A stretch of 64,000 nucleotides of DNA from Bartonella tamiae Th239 (GCF_000278275.1 NZ_JH725147.1:1619063-1683062); one strand, 5' to 3'; shown: positions 9,518 to 19,474, counted from the first letter of the stretch. Notes: a model not told the origin generated them from the letters alone. Translations and numbers: made by a program.

Positions 9518-12292
9518 ATGTCAAACAAAATGCTTATAGACGCCTCCCACCCGGAGGAAACTCGCGTAGTTGTTGTACGTGGTCATAAAATTGAAGAATT
9601 TGATTTTGAATCAGAGCATAAAAAACAATTAAAGGGAAATATTTATCTCGCCCGTGTGACGCGCGTAGAACCGTCCCTACAAGCCGCCTTCGTTGAATAT
9701 GGTGGCAATCGCCATGGTTTTTTGGCGTTTTCAGAAATTCATCCAGATTATTATCAAATTCCAGCTGCTGATCGTCTTGCACTTTTGGAAGAGGAAGAAA
9801 AAGCAGCAAATGATGACAATGATTTGGATTATTCTCATGAAGAAAATATACAAGAATTAAAACGTTCGAAAAAAACGAAGTCTAAAAATCTTAAAGATCT
9901 TGCCTCTGAAGATTTTGAAGAAAGCATTTCGGAATCACTTGAAATCGATAATGATGACGACAATGATCAAGATAACGATCATAATGATGAAGAAAACATA
10001 GAAATGGTAGGGGCGGAAGATGCCCTTGAAGAAGTTCCGCGCCATCAAAACAATCAAAGACGGCAATATAAAATACAAGAAGTTATTAAAAGACGCCAAA
10101 TTTTGCTTGTACAGGTTGTCAAGGAAGAACGCGGCAACAAAGGTGCGGCTCTCACAACCTATCTCTCGCTTGCAGGACGGTATTCTGTTTTAATGCCAAA
10201 TACAGCACGCGGTGGCGGTATATCGCGTAAAATCACTAATATTCAAGATCGTAAACGTTTAAAAGATATTGTTAAAAACCTAGATGTTCCAAAAGGTATG
10301 GGCGTAATTTTACGAACCGCAGGAGCCAATCGCACCAAAGCTGAAGTTAAACGCGACTATGAATATCTTATGCGATTGTGGGAAAATGTTCGCAATCTCA
10401 CATTAGAATCAGTAGCACCTTCACTTGTGTATGAAGAAGGCAGTCTTATAAAACGATCTATTCGTGATCTCTACAACAAAGATATAAACGAAATATTAGT
10501 ATCAGGTGATTCTGGATATCGTGAAGCAAAAAACTTTATGCGTATGTTGATGCCAAGCCATGCCAAAGTTGTACAACCTTATCGCGATCCATTTCCTATT
10601 TTTACGAGAAATGGAATTGAAACGCAGTTGGACCGTATGCTTCAACCACAAGTAACCCTAAAATCAGGCGGTTATTTGGTTATTAATCAGACAGAAGCTT
10701 TGGTTGCTATTGATGTGAATTCTGGACGTTCAACAAAAGAACATTCAATTGAAGAAACCGCATTTCAAACGAATCTTGAAGCTGCTGAAGAAGTCTCGCG
10801 ACAATTGCGTTTACGTGACCTAGCTGGTCTCGTCGTAATTGATTTTATTGATATGGAAGAAAAACGAAATGTTCGTGCGATAGAAAAAAAACTAAAAGAC
10901 TGTCTTAAATTTGATAGAGCGCGCATACAAGTAGGACGCATCTCACATTTCGGTTTAATGGAAATGAGTAGGCAACGTATTCGTGCATCGGTTTTAGAAA
11001 GCACAATGCAGCCCTGCCCTCATTGTGGAGGCACAGGACATATACGTTCAGATTCATCGGTTGCACTTCATGTTATTCGCGCGATTGAAGAATATCTTTT
11101 ACGGCATCCAAATTTTAATATTGTGGTACATACACCAGTTTCTACCGCGCTTTATGTTCTTAATCATAAACGCCAAGTCATCGGTGATCTCGAATTACGC
11201 TTTGGTTTAACGATAAGTATTGAAGCAGACGAAAATATTGGTTCACAACATCTTAGTATTCATAAAGGATCACCAGCAGAGGGAACGCCAATCATACCTG
11301 CACCCCTTCCTGTTTTAGAAGATGATATTGACGAACCAAAAATTGAACTCACGACTGAAATTATTGAAAAGACAAATACAGAAGAGACAGCTTCAAAAAG
11401 AAAAAAGAAAAAACGTGGCAAACGTAATAATCGTGATGATGAATCATCACCTAATGCACATCACGCACACAATGATGATGATATTGCTGTAGAAGACAAT
11501 AAACGTCGTAGAAGACGTGGACGTCGTGGTGGAAGACGACATCGCGATAATGATTTTAATCGTCGTCATCTTCCCTATGCAGAGCCAGTAGGTGAATTTG
11601 CAATTCGTGCATTAGCTGAAATAAAACAAGCACGACGCAAACGCCATATACCCGCGGCAGAACCTGTAGGATTCACAAACGTTATAAACATTAAAATCGA
11701 TCAGTCAGATTCTGTTTCTCCATCAGTTACAGTCTCTAAAAAACGTAGGCAAAAAACAAAAAAAGGCTTTGATACAAAATTGCCTGAAATCAATGAAAAT
11801 AAAGGTGATCTTATATTAAATGCCGCGGCAACAGTTGAAGGCGACACAGTAAAAGAAACTTCAAAACCAATCGCTAAACGCGGACGAAAACCAAAAATAC
11901 CCTCAACATTAAAGACACATGATGTTTCTGAGAAAGACTTGCAGCAAGCAAAAGCAGAAAAAGAACAAAATACACAAGAAATTATTGAGGACGATAAAAT
12001 TGTAAAACCTGCGAAAAAAACGCGCAAAACAACAGTAAAAAGAACAAAGACTGCGAAAACTTCGGTGCAAAACACCTCCCTTTCACCTATCGAAGAAAAC
12101 GCAGAAGAGCCTTCTCAAGAAAGAAAAAAAAACGTTAGAAAAAGTCGTACAGTAAAAAAAACTGATTCACAAAACGCCAAGAAGATCGATGACGCAAAAA
12201 CCTCAAACGAGCCTATCTTAACATCATCTTCAAATGAACCAGATGAGGTACCTAAAAAAGCTGGTTGGTGGCAAAAAAAAGGCTTTTTATAA
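9518..12292 (+). CDS. rne: ribonuclease E
   Basis: This essential endoribonuclease matures rRNA and tRNA and starts mRNA decay, and it scaffolds the degradosome. I start it at the ATG at 9518 (MSNKMLIDASHPEETRV), which matches the start I recall for relatives and follows GCAGGA; an earlier in-frame ATG at 9494 is unlikely. The N-terminal S1 domain is split by a strongly acidic, low-complexity insert (about residues 90-185). The catalytic Asp residues are Asp399 (AIDVNSG) and Asp442 (VIDFIDME). The Zn-link CPHC has Cys500 and Cys503. The C-terminal third is disordered and Arg/Lys-rich (an RRRRRGRRGGRR stretch near residue 668) and ends in KKAGWWQKKGFL, typical of alphaproteobacterial RNase E. 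The mature length would be 924 residues. Confidence 0.95.
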   Translation: MSNKMLIDASHPEETRVVVVRGHKIEEFDFESEHKKQLKGNIYLARVTRVEPSLQAAFVEYGGNRHGFLAFSEIHPDYYQIPAADRLALLEEEEKAANDDNDLDYSHEENIQELKRSKKTKSKNLKDLASEDFEESISESLEIDNDDDNDQDNDHNDEENIEMVGAEDALEEVPRHQNNQRRQYKIQEVIKRRQILLVQVVKEERGNKGAALTTYLSLAGRYSVLMPNTARGGGISRKITNIQDRKRLKDIVKNLDVPKGMGVILRTAGANRTKAEVKRDYEYLMRLWENVRNLTLESVAPSLVYEEGSLIKRSIRDLYNKDINEILVSGDSGYREAKNFMRMLMPSHAKVVQPYRDPFPIFTRNGIETQLDRMLQPQVTLKSGGYLVINQTEALVAIDVNSGRSTKEHSIEETAFQTNLEAAEEVSRQLRLRDLAGLVVIDFIDMEEKRNVRAIEKKLKDCLKFDRARIQVGRISHFGLMEMSRQRIRASVLESTMQPCPHCGGTGHIRSDSSVALHVIRAIEEYLLRHPNFNIVVHTPVSTALYVLNHKRQVIGDLELRFGLTISIEADENIGSQHLSIHKGSPAEGTPIIPAPLPVLEDDIDEPKIELTTEIIEKTNTEETASKRKKKKRGKRNNRDDESSPNAHHAHNDDDIAVEDNKRRRRRGRRGGRRHRDNDFNRRHLPYAEPVGEFAIRALAEIKQARRKRHIPAAEPVGFTNVINIKIDQSDSVSPSVTVSKKRRQKTKKGFDTKLPEINENKGDLILNAAATVEGDTVKETSKPIAKRGRKPKIPSTLKTHDVSEKDLQQAKAEKEQNTQEIIEDDKIVKPAKKTRKTTVKRTKTAKTSVQNTSLSPIEENAEEPSQERKKNVRKSRTVKKTDSQNAKKIDDAKTSNEPILTSSSNEPDEVPKKAGWWQKKGFL

Positions 12293-12303
12293 ATTTAAAA
12301 AAT

Positions 12304-12334
12304 TCATACTGCCGTAAAAACTGCGGCAGTATGA
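12304..12334 (+). terminator. 11-bp hairpin after rne
   Basis: TCATACTGCCG (12304-12314) and CGGCAGTATGA (12324-12334) pair perfectly around a 9-base loop. It begins 11 bases after the rne stop codon. The tail is not T-rich, so it may be a weak intrinsic terminator or a stabilising 3' structure. Confidence 0.6.
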
Positions 12335-12660
12335 TATGAATCTGTTGATATAGAAACAGAATAAAATTTTATCACTGGTATGATATCTTTTACATCATAT
12401 AACTTTAAAGAATAACTCACAGTAAAAATATATATTTATTGTGTTGGTTGCATTTAGTCATTGTTCGATCGATGTAAAAATGACGATAAATAATCGATAT
12501 TTTTATTTTACCGAAATGAAAACCAGAGTTTTAACCTATTATTTCTTCTTTTAAATTGGCGGTACTGATGTTTCTTTAAAACAATTCACACGACATCTTA
12601 CTTAATAAAAAATTTTTGAATAATAAATATTTTTCCATGAAGTTAATATTTTAACTTGTA

Positions 12661-12675
12661 GAACAATCAATGAAC
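12661..12675 (+). promoter_or_regulatory. LexA (SOS) box upstream of lexA
   Basis: GAAC-AATCAAT-GAAC is an exact alphaproteobacterial LexA operator (direct repeat with a 7-base spacer), 53 bases before the lexA start. A second near-match, GTTC-TGGTTTT-GTTT, follows at 12687-12701. It implies that LexA represses its own gene. Confidence 0.85.
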
Positions 12676-12728
12676 ATATAAAAATTGTTCTGGTTTTGTT
12701 TCAATGCGATTCGTAAAGGGATTTAAAA

Positions 12729-13442
12729 ATGCTAACGCGCAAGCAATATGAGCTTCTTTTATTCATTAATAATCGCCTAAAAGAAAGTGGTATTCCGCCT
12801 TCCTTTGATGAAATGAAAGAAGCACTCAATTTAGCTTCTAAATCAGGTATTCATCGTTTAATCACAGCGCTTGAAGAACGTGGATTTATTCGAAGACTCC
12901 CTAATCGTGCGCGCGCTTTAGAGGTTGTTAAATTACCAGAAAAAATATCGTCCCATCATTCTATACAACGAAAATTTTCATCTCAGGTTTTAAAAAGTTC
13001 GAAAACAGATAATTTATCCAAACAAACACGTGTCATTGTTGAAACTCAAAACAGAGATAGCACAACAGTTCCGGTCATGGGGCGCATTGCAGCAGGTGTT
13101 CCTATCTCAGCCATTCAACACCAAACCAATGTTCTTTCTTTACCTGCCGATATGATCGGTTTAGGGGAACACTATGCTTTAGAAGTTAAAGGAGATTCTA
13201 TGATTGATGCTGGTATTTTTGACGGAGATACTGTTATTATAAAGCGTAGTGAAGTGGCAAATTCAGGAGATATCGTCGTCGCTTTAGTCGATGATGAAGA
13301 AGCTACTTTAAAACGCTATCGTCGAAAAGGTGCGTCAGTAGCACTTGAAGCTGCCAATCCTGCTTATGAAACAAGAATTTTTGGTCCTGATCGCATCAAT
13401 CTCCAAGGAACTCTTGTTGGACTTATTCGTCGATATACATAA
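12729..13442 (+). CDS. lexA: LexA repressor / SOS autopeptidase
   Basis: LexA represses DNA-damage genes and cleaves itself when RecA is activated. The 237 residues comprise an N-terminal winged helix (about 1-67, with the [19 protein letters not shown] recognition region), a linker longer than in E. coli (about 68-112, Ser/Lys-rich), and the S24 peptidase domain. The cleavage Ala122-Gly123, the catalytic Ser157 (GDSM) and Lys195 (ATLKRY) are all present. The extended linker is usual for Hyphomicrobiales. An SOS box just upstream indicates autoregulation, and another lies before uvrA in this window. Confidence 0.97.
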   Translation: MLTRKQYELLLFINNRLKESGIPPSFDEMKEALNLASKSGIHRLITALEERGFIRRLPNRARALEVVKLPEKISSHHSIQRKFSSQVLKSSKTDNLSKQTRVIVETQNRDSTTVPVMGRIAAGVPISAIQHQTNVLSLPADMIGLGEHYALEVKGDSMIDAGIFDGDTVIIKRSEVANSGDIVVALVDDEEATLKRYRRKGASVALEAANPAYETRIFGPDRINLQGTLVGLIRRYT

Positions 13443-13850
13443 AAATTACATCCATCTATGTATTTTAATATCTATATATTTCAAAAATTTTTATAATCTC
13501 AAAATTATTTATTAGCTAATATTTGATATTTTATCATATTAATATTGTGAAAAAAATTTACAGTTTATTTAATAAATATGACAAATTTATTAAGGTTAAT
13601 ATTTTCAATCATTACTTACATGAGCTTTAATTTAATAACTTTTTCATAAGTGAAAATGAACGATAAACTATAACCGATCTTATAAAACTTGTAACTAAAA
13701 TTAATGCTGTTGTTGCATTAAATAAATTATATAGCGTTAATATAATCTGTTATACAATTTACTGTTACGCTTTCATATGTTTACGTCAAGATCCATTAAC
13801 ATCAATTTTTAATTTAACGATAAGAAAATAAAGCTGGTATACTATATTAT
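13443..13850. other. lexA-bpt intergenic region, no gene seen
   Basis: These 408 bases are very AT-rich. The only structure I see is an AT-only inverted repeat, TTAATAAAT (13569-13577) with ATTTATTAA (13585-13593), which is weak and could occur by chance. No coding frame, RNA or operator can be supported. Confidence 0.6.
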
Positions 13851-14594
13851 ATGACTAAGAATAACGACGATCATCTTCAATTTTTTTTAACAGCTCCCCA
13901 ACCTTGTGCATATCTTAAGGATCGTTTTGAGCGAAAGATTTTTGGATATTTATCAGATGATAAAGCTACAGAATATAATTCAAATTTAACAAAATACGGT
14001 TTTAGACGATCACAAAATATTATTTATCGTCCTGTTTGTGAAGGTTGTAAAGCTTGTATATCCGTAAGAATATTAGTTGACCATTTTAAACTTACAGCTT
14101 CCATGTCACGCGTTATGAAAAAAAATGCTCACCGAGTTGGCACAGTATGTCCTGCAAAAGCGACATCAGAGCAATATTCACTCTTTAAAGATTACATTAA
14201 TTCGCGCCATGTAGATGGTGGAATGAGTAATATGTCTGCCTTAGAATATCAAATGATGGTGGAAGAGAGTAAAACGAAAACAAATATAATTGAATATAGA
14301 AATCAAAATACGGATAATCTTATTGGCAGAGTAAGTAATGAACCACTTATTGCTGTGGCATTAACGGATATTATTGATGATGGTCTTTCAATGGTTTATT
14401 CATTTTATGATACAAATGAATTGAATACTTCACTTGGTATGTTTATGATTTTGGATCATATTCAAAGAGCCAAAACATTAGGTTTGTCTTATGTTTATCT
14501 TGGTTACTGGGTCGAAGGTTCAGCTAAAATGAATTATAAAGCCCGTTATCAACCACAAGAGCATTTGACTGAAAATGGTTGGGTTTTAAAATAA
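13851..14594 (+). CDS. bpt: aspartate/glutamate leucyltransferase (Bpt; N-end rule)
   Basis: Bpt transfers leucine from Leu-tRNA to proteins with N-terminal Asp or Glu and so marks them for ClpS/ClpAP degradation. The 247 residues show the N-terminal ATE domain with the conserved CAYLKDRFERKIFG segment and the CEGCKACISVR cysteine motif (around residues 63-70). The C-terminal domain has the SLGMFMILDHI and YVYLGYW blocks. Length is typical. It is followed 29 bases later by the YrbL-like gene, probably co-transcribed. It has little similarity to the longer eukaryotic arginyltransferases, so the bacterial Bpt name fits. Confidence 0.92.
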   Translation: MTKNNDDHLQFFLTAPQPCAYLKDRFERKIFGYLSDDKATEYNSNLTKYGFRRSQNIIYRPVCEGCKACISVRILVDHFKLTASMSRVMKKNAHRVGTVCPAKATSEQYSLFKDYINSRHVDGGMSNMSALEYQMMVEESKTKTNIIEYRNQNTDNLIGRVSNEPLIAVALTDIIDDGLSMVYSFYDTNELNTSLGMFMILDHIQRAKTLGLSYVYLGYWVEGSAKMNYKARYQPQEHLTENGWVLK

Positions 14595-14623
14595 TTTAAA
14601 ACATACCAAGGATATAATAAATT

Positions 14624-15253
14624 ATGATAAAAGATCGGGTTATTTTATCTAAGATGACACCTATTTTTAAAGGTAATGCTCGCTTGGTCTTTGTTCATCC
14701 AACGAATTCAGATGCGCTCATCAAAGTACCGCGCCCTGAATGGATTTCAAAAACACAAACCATTCCGCATTGGAAGAAAAGGTTTAAACCTTTTGGCGCT
14801 AATTCAGTTAATTTACATGAATTACGTGAAATTATACGCATAAACCCTGATGCGGAAATGTACCAGAGTCATATGTTGACTGTTTTAGGATTTCAGCCGA
14901 CTGATCTTGGTTGGGGACTGGTTGTCCGTGCAGAAAGAGGTGAAAATGGTGATTATGCGCAACCTGTTGCGCATTATGCCCAAGATTTAGCACATATAAA
15001 TTATGCCTTAGAAGCCTTTGAAAATTGGATAAAAAAAACAAATGCTGTTTTGTATGATCTTAATCCTTGGAATCTTGTCGTTAGTCAACGTAAGAAAATA
15101 TTAGAGATTGTTGTCATCGATGGAATAGCAGAAAAATCTGCACTTCAGACAAGAACATATTTTCCAACATTTAATAAAAAGAAAAATCTTGAAGTCTTTG
15201 AACGTTTTAAAAAACATCTTGAAAAAATCAAAAATGAAGGCATGTATCAATAA
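14624..15253 (+). CDS. YrbL-family protein (PhoP-network, kinase-like fold)
   Basis: This 209-residue protein matches the YrbL/PhoP regulatory network family by its opening pattern (LFKGNARLVFVHP-like) and the HELREI block. It also has the kinase-like LYDLNPWNLVV segment around residue 146, where protein-kinase-like folds place a DxxxxN catalytic loop. In enterics yrbL is a PhoP- and BasR-controlled gene whose biochemical role is not settled, so no reaction is assigned. It lies just downstream of bpt in the same direction, and a hairpin follows at about 15311-15339. The family call is reasonable; the function is unknown. Confidence 0.7.
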   Translation: MIKDRVILSKMTPIFKGNARLVFVHPTNSDALIKVPRPEWISKTQTIPHWKKRFKPFGANSVNLHELREIIRINPDAEMYQSHMLTVLGFQPTDLGWGLVVRAERGENGDYAQPVAHYAQDLAHINYALEAFENWIKKTNAVLYDLNPWNLVVSQRKKILEIVVIDGIAEKSALQTRTYFPTFNKKKNLEVFERFKKHLEKIKNEGMYQ

Positions 15254-15560
15254 GATAATAAATTATATCAAATTGATTATTTGCAGCTTCATAGTGCGAT
15301 AAACATATAAAAGCATTGTTGCTTTATTCAACAACGCTTAAACTCCTTTGAAAAGAAAAACAGACGGAGACTTATGTATTTTTTTCGTACGATTTACGAT
15401 AAGATAGCTGTACTTTTTTACAATTTTTCATAATTACAGTTTTTACCATTATACATATAAATTCATATACTTATGGATATAAAAACAATCACTATTTAAA
15501 ACCAAAAATTGAAGGAATTCTCGTCAAATTTATAGCTTTTGTTATTTTATGACCTCTCCT
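15254..15560. other. intergenic region between convergent yrbL-like and cytochrome genes
   Basis: These 307 bases hold one hairpin: AAGCATTGTTG (15311-15321) pairs with CAACAACGCTT (15329-15339) with one mismatch and a 7-base loop. It is probably a weak terminator for the bpt/yrbL transcript, but no T-run follows. Nothing else is apparent. Confidence 0.5.
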
Positions 15561-16991
15561 TTAAACTGAGTTACGTTTCAAAAAAATACGTCGCAAAATT
15601 GCAATAATTATAAGAATTGCAATCACGATAGCTCCAACGAAAAGCCAAGCTGCATTTTTAATCAAAAATGAACTTGGAATCCCCTTTTCAATAGTTTTCA
15701 AGGTCTCATAGGTAATTGTTTGTGAACCATCGCCAAAATGTCCGCGTACATAATTAGCAACTGCAATGATCTGGTCGTCATTTAATGGATGATAGGATGC
15801 ACTAGGCATAAAAACTCTTCGATCTCCGTCATATCGATCCACACCTAAACGGATAACTCCAATTAAATTTCGAGGATCGTCCATTCCCACAGTCGCATTA
15901 TGAGTGAGTGAAGGATAAAATCCATCTTGTGTACCTTGTCCATTAATACCATGGCAGCTGGCACAAACACTATTATATAAAAATGCCCCATTCGTTGTGT
16001 CAGCAGTTGTAAACCCTCGAGGATTTTTTTGATTACCATATTCAATCTCACTTAATGCCAGTTCTTTTCCATCATACTCATAAGCTGGCATAGTCTGTTC
16101 AGGATTGTTTATGGCAGGCACATTTTTAAGATAAACCGCAATAGAGGTAATATCTTCCTCACTAAGATAACGCAAAGAATGGTTAATTGCTTCTGCCATC
16201 ACACCAGCCGCCCCGCCTTTTTCCGCTACATTTTGCCCTTTTAAATAGGCGATAATCTCTTTTTCGGACCATCCACCAATTCCTGAAATATCATCTGATG
16301 TAATATTGGGTGCACGCCATTGATCAGCATAACCGCTTGAAAGATATTTAGCACTATCTTCTGCCATCAAAGTATTACGAGGCGTATGGCATGTTCCGCA
16401 ATGACCTAAACCATCAACCAGATATTGCCCACGCTTTAATTCTTGTGAGGCGTTATCTGGTAGTTTTATGCTTGCTCCTTGGCCATAAAGTATATTCCAT
16501 CCTATCATTAAGGTACGAATATTAAATGGAAAGGCAAGATTGGTTTCCTGTTCAGGTTTTATATCGACGGGTTCAACACCCAACATAAAATAAGAATAAA
16601 GTGCTTTAATATCATCATCATTAATACGACTAAATGCGGTATAAGGCATGCCAGGATATAAATTGGTACCGTCTTTTCGAATACCCTTACGAACAGCATT
16701 CGAAAAGTCCTCCAAAGAATATTCCCCTATTCCAGCCTTTTTAGAAGGCGTAATATTAGAAGAAATAATATTACCCATTGGTGTTGATATTGCTAAACCA
16801 CCTTGAAAAGGTTTTCCTGATGGATCAGTCGCTCTATGACATGCCATACAATCAGCAGCTTTAGACAAATATTCACCTTTTTGCACCAATGAAGGCAATG
16901 CATTTTGTGCTAAAGAGGAAGAAAAAAAAGCACTTAGAGATATAAAACATAAAGATGCACCAATTAAAATATTTTTAAATACAACGCGCAT
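15561..16991 (-). CDS. triheme cytochrome c subunit of membrane-bound FAD sugar/polyol dehydrogenase
   Basis: This subunit passes electrons from the flavoprotein subunit to ubiquinone or the respiratory chain on the periplasmic face. It has a signal peptide (about 1-29, ending SLAQ), three CxxCH heme sites (CMACH at 48-52, CGTCH at 198-202, CASCH at 343-347) and a C-terminal membrane anchor (about 446-468) followed by basic residues. At 476 residues, three hemes and a tail anchor match the cytochrome subunits of gluconate, sorbitol, fructose and FAD-glucose dehydrogenases. Its start is immediately after the stop of the GMC subunit gene, so translation is probably coupled. The substrate cannot be read from this subunit. 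Confidence 0.9.
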   Translation of the reverse strand: MRVVFKNILIGASLCFISLSAFFSSSLAQNALPSLVQKGEYLSKAADCMACHRATDPSGKPFQGGLAISTPMGNIISSNITPSKKAGIGEYSLEDFSNAVRKGIRKDGTNLYPGMPYTAFSRINDDDIKALYSYFMLGVEPVDIKPEQETNLAFPFNIRTLMIGWNILYGQGASIKLPDNASQELKRGQYLVDGLGHCGTCHTPRNTLMAEDSAKYLSSGYADQWRAPNITSDDISGIGGWSEKEIIAYLKGQNVAEKGGAAGVMAEAINHSLRYLSEEDITSIAVYLKNVPAINNPEQTMPAYEYDGKELALSEIEYGNQKNPRGFTTADTTNGAFLYNSVCASCHGINGQGTQDGFYPSLTHNATVGMDDPRNLIGVIRLGVDRYDGDRRVFMPSASYHPLNDDQIIAVANYVRGHFGDGSQTITYETLKTIEKGIPSSFLIKNAAWLFVGAIVIAILIIIAILRRIFLKRNSV

Positions 16992-18587
16992 TTATACCTC
17001 CCTCAGGATCGTATCAGCAGCTTTTAACGCAAGTGCAATACCGGTGAGCGTTGGATTTATAACGCCTGCAGCAGGTATAACACCTGTAGTTGTTAAAAAA
17101 AGATTATCATGATCATAGGTACGGCAATTTCCATCAACAACAGAATTTTTAGGATCATCACCCATTATAACTGTGCCCATAATGTGGTCACGGTTTTGCC
17201 AGCCCGTATTCATATTAATCACTTCAGCATTCATACCTTCAGTAAAATTTTGATAGTCATTCATTGCCAAAGGTAAAGCATTCTTAATATAATCGCTTAC
17301 ATCATAATGAACACGCAACATAGGTATCCCAAGGGCATCTTTTTTGTCAGGATTAGGAGTAACTCTATTCTCAGGAAACGGCAATTGTTCAAAAAAAGTT
17401 GAAAAACTTATGTAACGAGAAGCTTGATCTTTTAACTGCCGATCCAGTTCACTGCCAAGCACGCCTTGTTGCAATAAACGAGACGTAATAAAAGCATTAG
17501 GAACAGTATTATTGAGAGAATGTTTAAAACATGAATGCTCAGAACGAAAATGACCATCCCGCCAATTGAAAATTCCACCCTGTTGGGCTTGTCCACGCCC
17601 AGTCCACAAGGGTTCATCAACAAGTGCCAGATAACCAGCACCTGTATGATCCATAAGATTGCGTCCAACCATATCTGAAGAATTCGCAATCTCCGACATC
17701 AAAAGAAGTTTTGGTGTTTCAAGACCATGCGCTGCAACGATAAAATAGCGTGCGGAAATTTTTTTATCATCCCCTTCAGGCGTTTTATAATGAACAGCGG
17801 TTATTTTATTACTTTTTCCTTTTTCAAGTTTATACACAGTCGCACGTGTAATAAGTTTAGCACCAGCTTTTTCGGCATGTGCAACATGAATATCACCACT
17901 ATACATTGCCCCAATAGGACACACTGGCATACAGCTATTATTTCCCGCACAAACTGGTCGACCATCGTAAGGTTTGGTTGCTTTTGCTACAGGCTCATGA
18001 ATAAAATTATACCCCATGGGTGCAAGTCGTGCCTGCAATCTTTGTATGGCATAAGTTTTTGCTTCAGCTTGTAAAGGATAAGGTTTTGAACGAGGAGGAA
18101 ATTTTTTTCCGCCTTGACCACTTTGATCTTCTTCATCGCACCCTGCTGATCCAACAGCAGCTTCTGCACGACAATAATATGGCTCTAATTCAGCATATTC
18201 TATAGGCCAATCCCGTCCAACACCGTAAACTGATTTTAGCTTCATATCATTAGGAATATAACGCCAAGTTGCCGCGGCCCAATGATGCGTTGTACCACCT
18301 GCAAGTTTTAACATACCGGGACGAAATGAAAACGAACCAACATTATCTATATAATCCTTTTCATAAGATGTATGAGCCCAAGGTTCATTTGGATAAGGAG
18401 CGTTATTATTACCCTGATCGGATGAGTTTCGAAAATTTTGAACAATTTTCCAACGTGGTACCCGATCACCTGCTTCAAGAATGATAACGGATTTACCTGC
18501 TTTTGCTAATTCATAGGCTGCATTGGCGCCAAGAGCACCTGAACCAATCACAACCACGTCTGCGTCAAATTGTTGAGTCATTTTCAT
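16992..18587 (-). CDS. GMC-family FAD flavoprotein, catalytic subunit of sugar/polyol dehydrogenase
   Basis: This 531-residue flavoenzyme oxidises a sugar, polyol or sugar acid in the periplasm. The ADP-binding motif GSGALGANAAYELAKAGK lies at about residues 16-33. A cysteine-rich segment, VCAGNNSCMPVCPIGAMY, resembles the iron-sulfur site described for FAD-glucose dehydrogenase. The C-terminal GMC block contains the catalytic-His region DHIMGT and the Asn of VINPTLTGIAL. It has no export signal and would be carried across with the Tat small subunit, as in related complexes. The start overlaps the small-subunit stop by four bases (ATGA). Gluconate, sorbitol, fructose or glucose dehydrogenase are all possible; the neighbouring fuc genes suggest, but do not show, a deoxy-sugar. 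Confidence 0.88.
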   Translation of the reverse strand: MKMTQQFDADVVVIGSGALGANAAYELAKAGKSVIILEAGDRVPRWKIVQNFRNSSDQGNNNAPYPNEPWAHTSYEKDYIDNVGSFSFRPGMLKLAGGTTHHWAAATWRYIPNDMKLKSVYGVGRDWPIEYAELEPYYCRAEAAVGSAGCDEEDQSGQGGKKFPPRSKPYPLQAEAKTYAIQRLQARLAPMGYNFIHEPVAKATKPYDGRPVCAGNNSCMPVCPIGAMYSGDIHVAHAEKAGAKLITRATVYKLEKGKSNKITAVHYKTPEGDDKKISARYFIVAAHGLETPKLLLMSEIANSSDMVGRNLMDHTGAGYLALVDEPLWTGRGQAQQGGIFNWRDGHFRSEHSCFKHSLNNTVPNAFITSRLLQQGVLGSELDRQLKDQASRYISFSTFFEQLPFPENRVTPNPDKKDALGIPMLRVHYDVSDYIKNALPLAMNDYQNFTEGMNAEVINMNTGWQNRDHIMGTVIMGDDPKNSVVDGNCRTYDHDNLFLTTTGVIPAAGVINPTLTGIALALKAADTILREV

Positions 18588-19282
18588 TCAGTTCCTGGTT
18601 CATTGCCATAAGGATTAAGTGGAGTATCAAGACCTATAGGACGACGTAATAACGTTCCATCTGCGCTTACTCCAGGTATTTGCCCATGTCCTTTTGGTGA
18701 GCGATTGCCCCATTCTCTAATACCGTCTGGCATTGGCGGTATTTTTACTGATTGAGGCGGATTAATCCAATAATTGGTGCCAGCATGCGCATAGGTTGGA
18801 GGATTTGTTATACCTTTTGTGGGTTCATACATAAGGGCATCGGTAAAAGTAATAAAGCCAGGATGACCATTCTTTTGAAGAGGTGAAATACCCAAATACC
18901 AACTAGAAACAATCGCCATTATGGCATCTTGTAGTCCCACATCGAGTTTTTGTGCTGTTGATAAAAATTCATCAATATTATGTGCTTCAGACTGTTTAAT
19001 GGCTTGATTAATTTTGTTAACTTTATCATCAAATCCTTCATCAATAGTAAGTATAAGATGACGAGCACGCTTAGCAAGATCCGATTTTAAATTTTGTCTA
19101 TTTGTTAAAAAACAACTTACTTGCAAGAATTTTTGATCTTGATCTGTAAAATCTGTTGCTGCCAACGCATTAAAACGTGAAATGCCCATAGTTACAACAG
19201 CAAGAGTGAGCGAACCAGTTTGCAAAAACAATCTCCGATTAAGTGTTTTCTCACTATTTGAAGTGTTAAGATCTTCGGTCAT
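18584..19282 (-). CDS. Tat-exported small subunit of FAD sugar/polyol dehydrogenase
   Basis: This 232-residue protein starts with a twin-arginine signal (NRRLFLQTGSLTLAVV, near residues 15-30, cleavage probably after ALAA). The rest resembles the small-subunit family of membrane-bound sorbitol, fructose and FAD-glucose dehydrogenases. That subunit is needed for folding and for Tat co-export of the flavoprotein, which lacks its own signal. The C-terminal half is rich in Pro, Gly and Asn. It is the first gene of a three-gene operon (small, GMC, cytochrome) with overlapping or abutting ends. The family call rests on the Tat signal, size and order more than on catalytic motifs. Confidence 0.85.
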   Translation of the reverse strand: MTEDLNTSNSEKTLNRRLFLQTGSLTLAVVTMGISRFNALAATDFTDQDQKFLQVSCFLTNRQNLKSDLAKRARHLILTIDEGFDDKVNKINQAIKQSEAHNIDEFLSTAQKLDVGLQDAIMAIVSSWYLGISPLQKNGHPGFITFTDALMYEPTKGITNPPTYAHAGTNYWINPPQSVKIPPMPDGIREWGNRSPKGHGQIPGVSADGTLLRRPIGLDTPLNPYGNEPGTE

Positions 19283-19474
19283 ACCAACCTCTTAATAGTA
19301 TTTCACATATTAGTTACTCTAAAGTATTGGCAAAATCCTCTCCGAATACAATACACATAGATGTGATAAAAAGAATAATTTCAAACATGAGAACATTTTA
19401 TCGAAATAAATTCAGGCTTATAATCACTTCTAAAAATAAGCTTTTTTAAATCAGCACATATAAAATCCTTATAA

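Larger units (their letters stand above)
12293..12728. other. rne-lexA intergenic region
   Basis: It holds the rne hairpin (12304-12334) and, near its right end, the lexA SOS box (12661-12675). The remaining roughly 320 bases are AT-rich with no open frame or repeat I can support. Confidence 0.7.

Noticed and set aside
11701..12075. Open frame of 124 codons antisense to the 3' part of rne
   Set aside because: It mirrors the low-complexity Lys/Thr/Glu-rich tail of RNase E; composition explains it and no ribosome site is present.
13569..13593. AT-only inverted repeat between lexA and bpt
   Set aside because: Composition is entirely A/T in very AT-rich DNA, with no T-tract, and it lies over 120 bases after the lexA stop; chance is a sufficient explanation.
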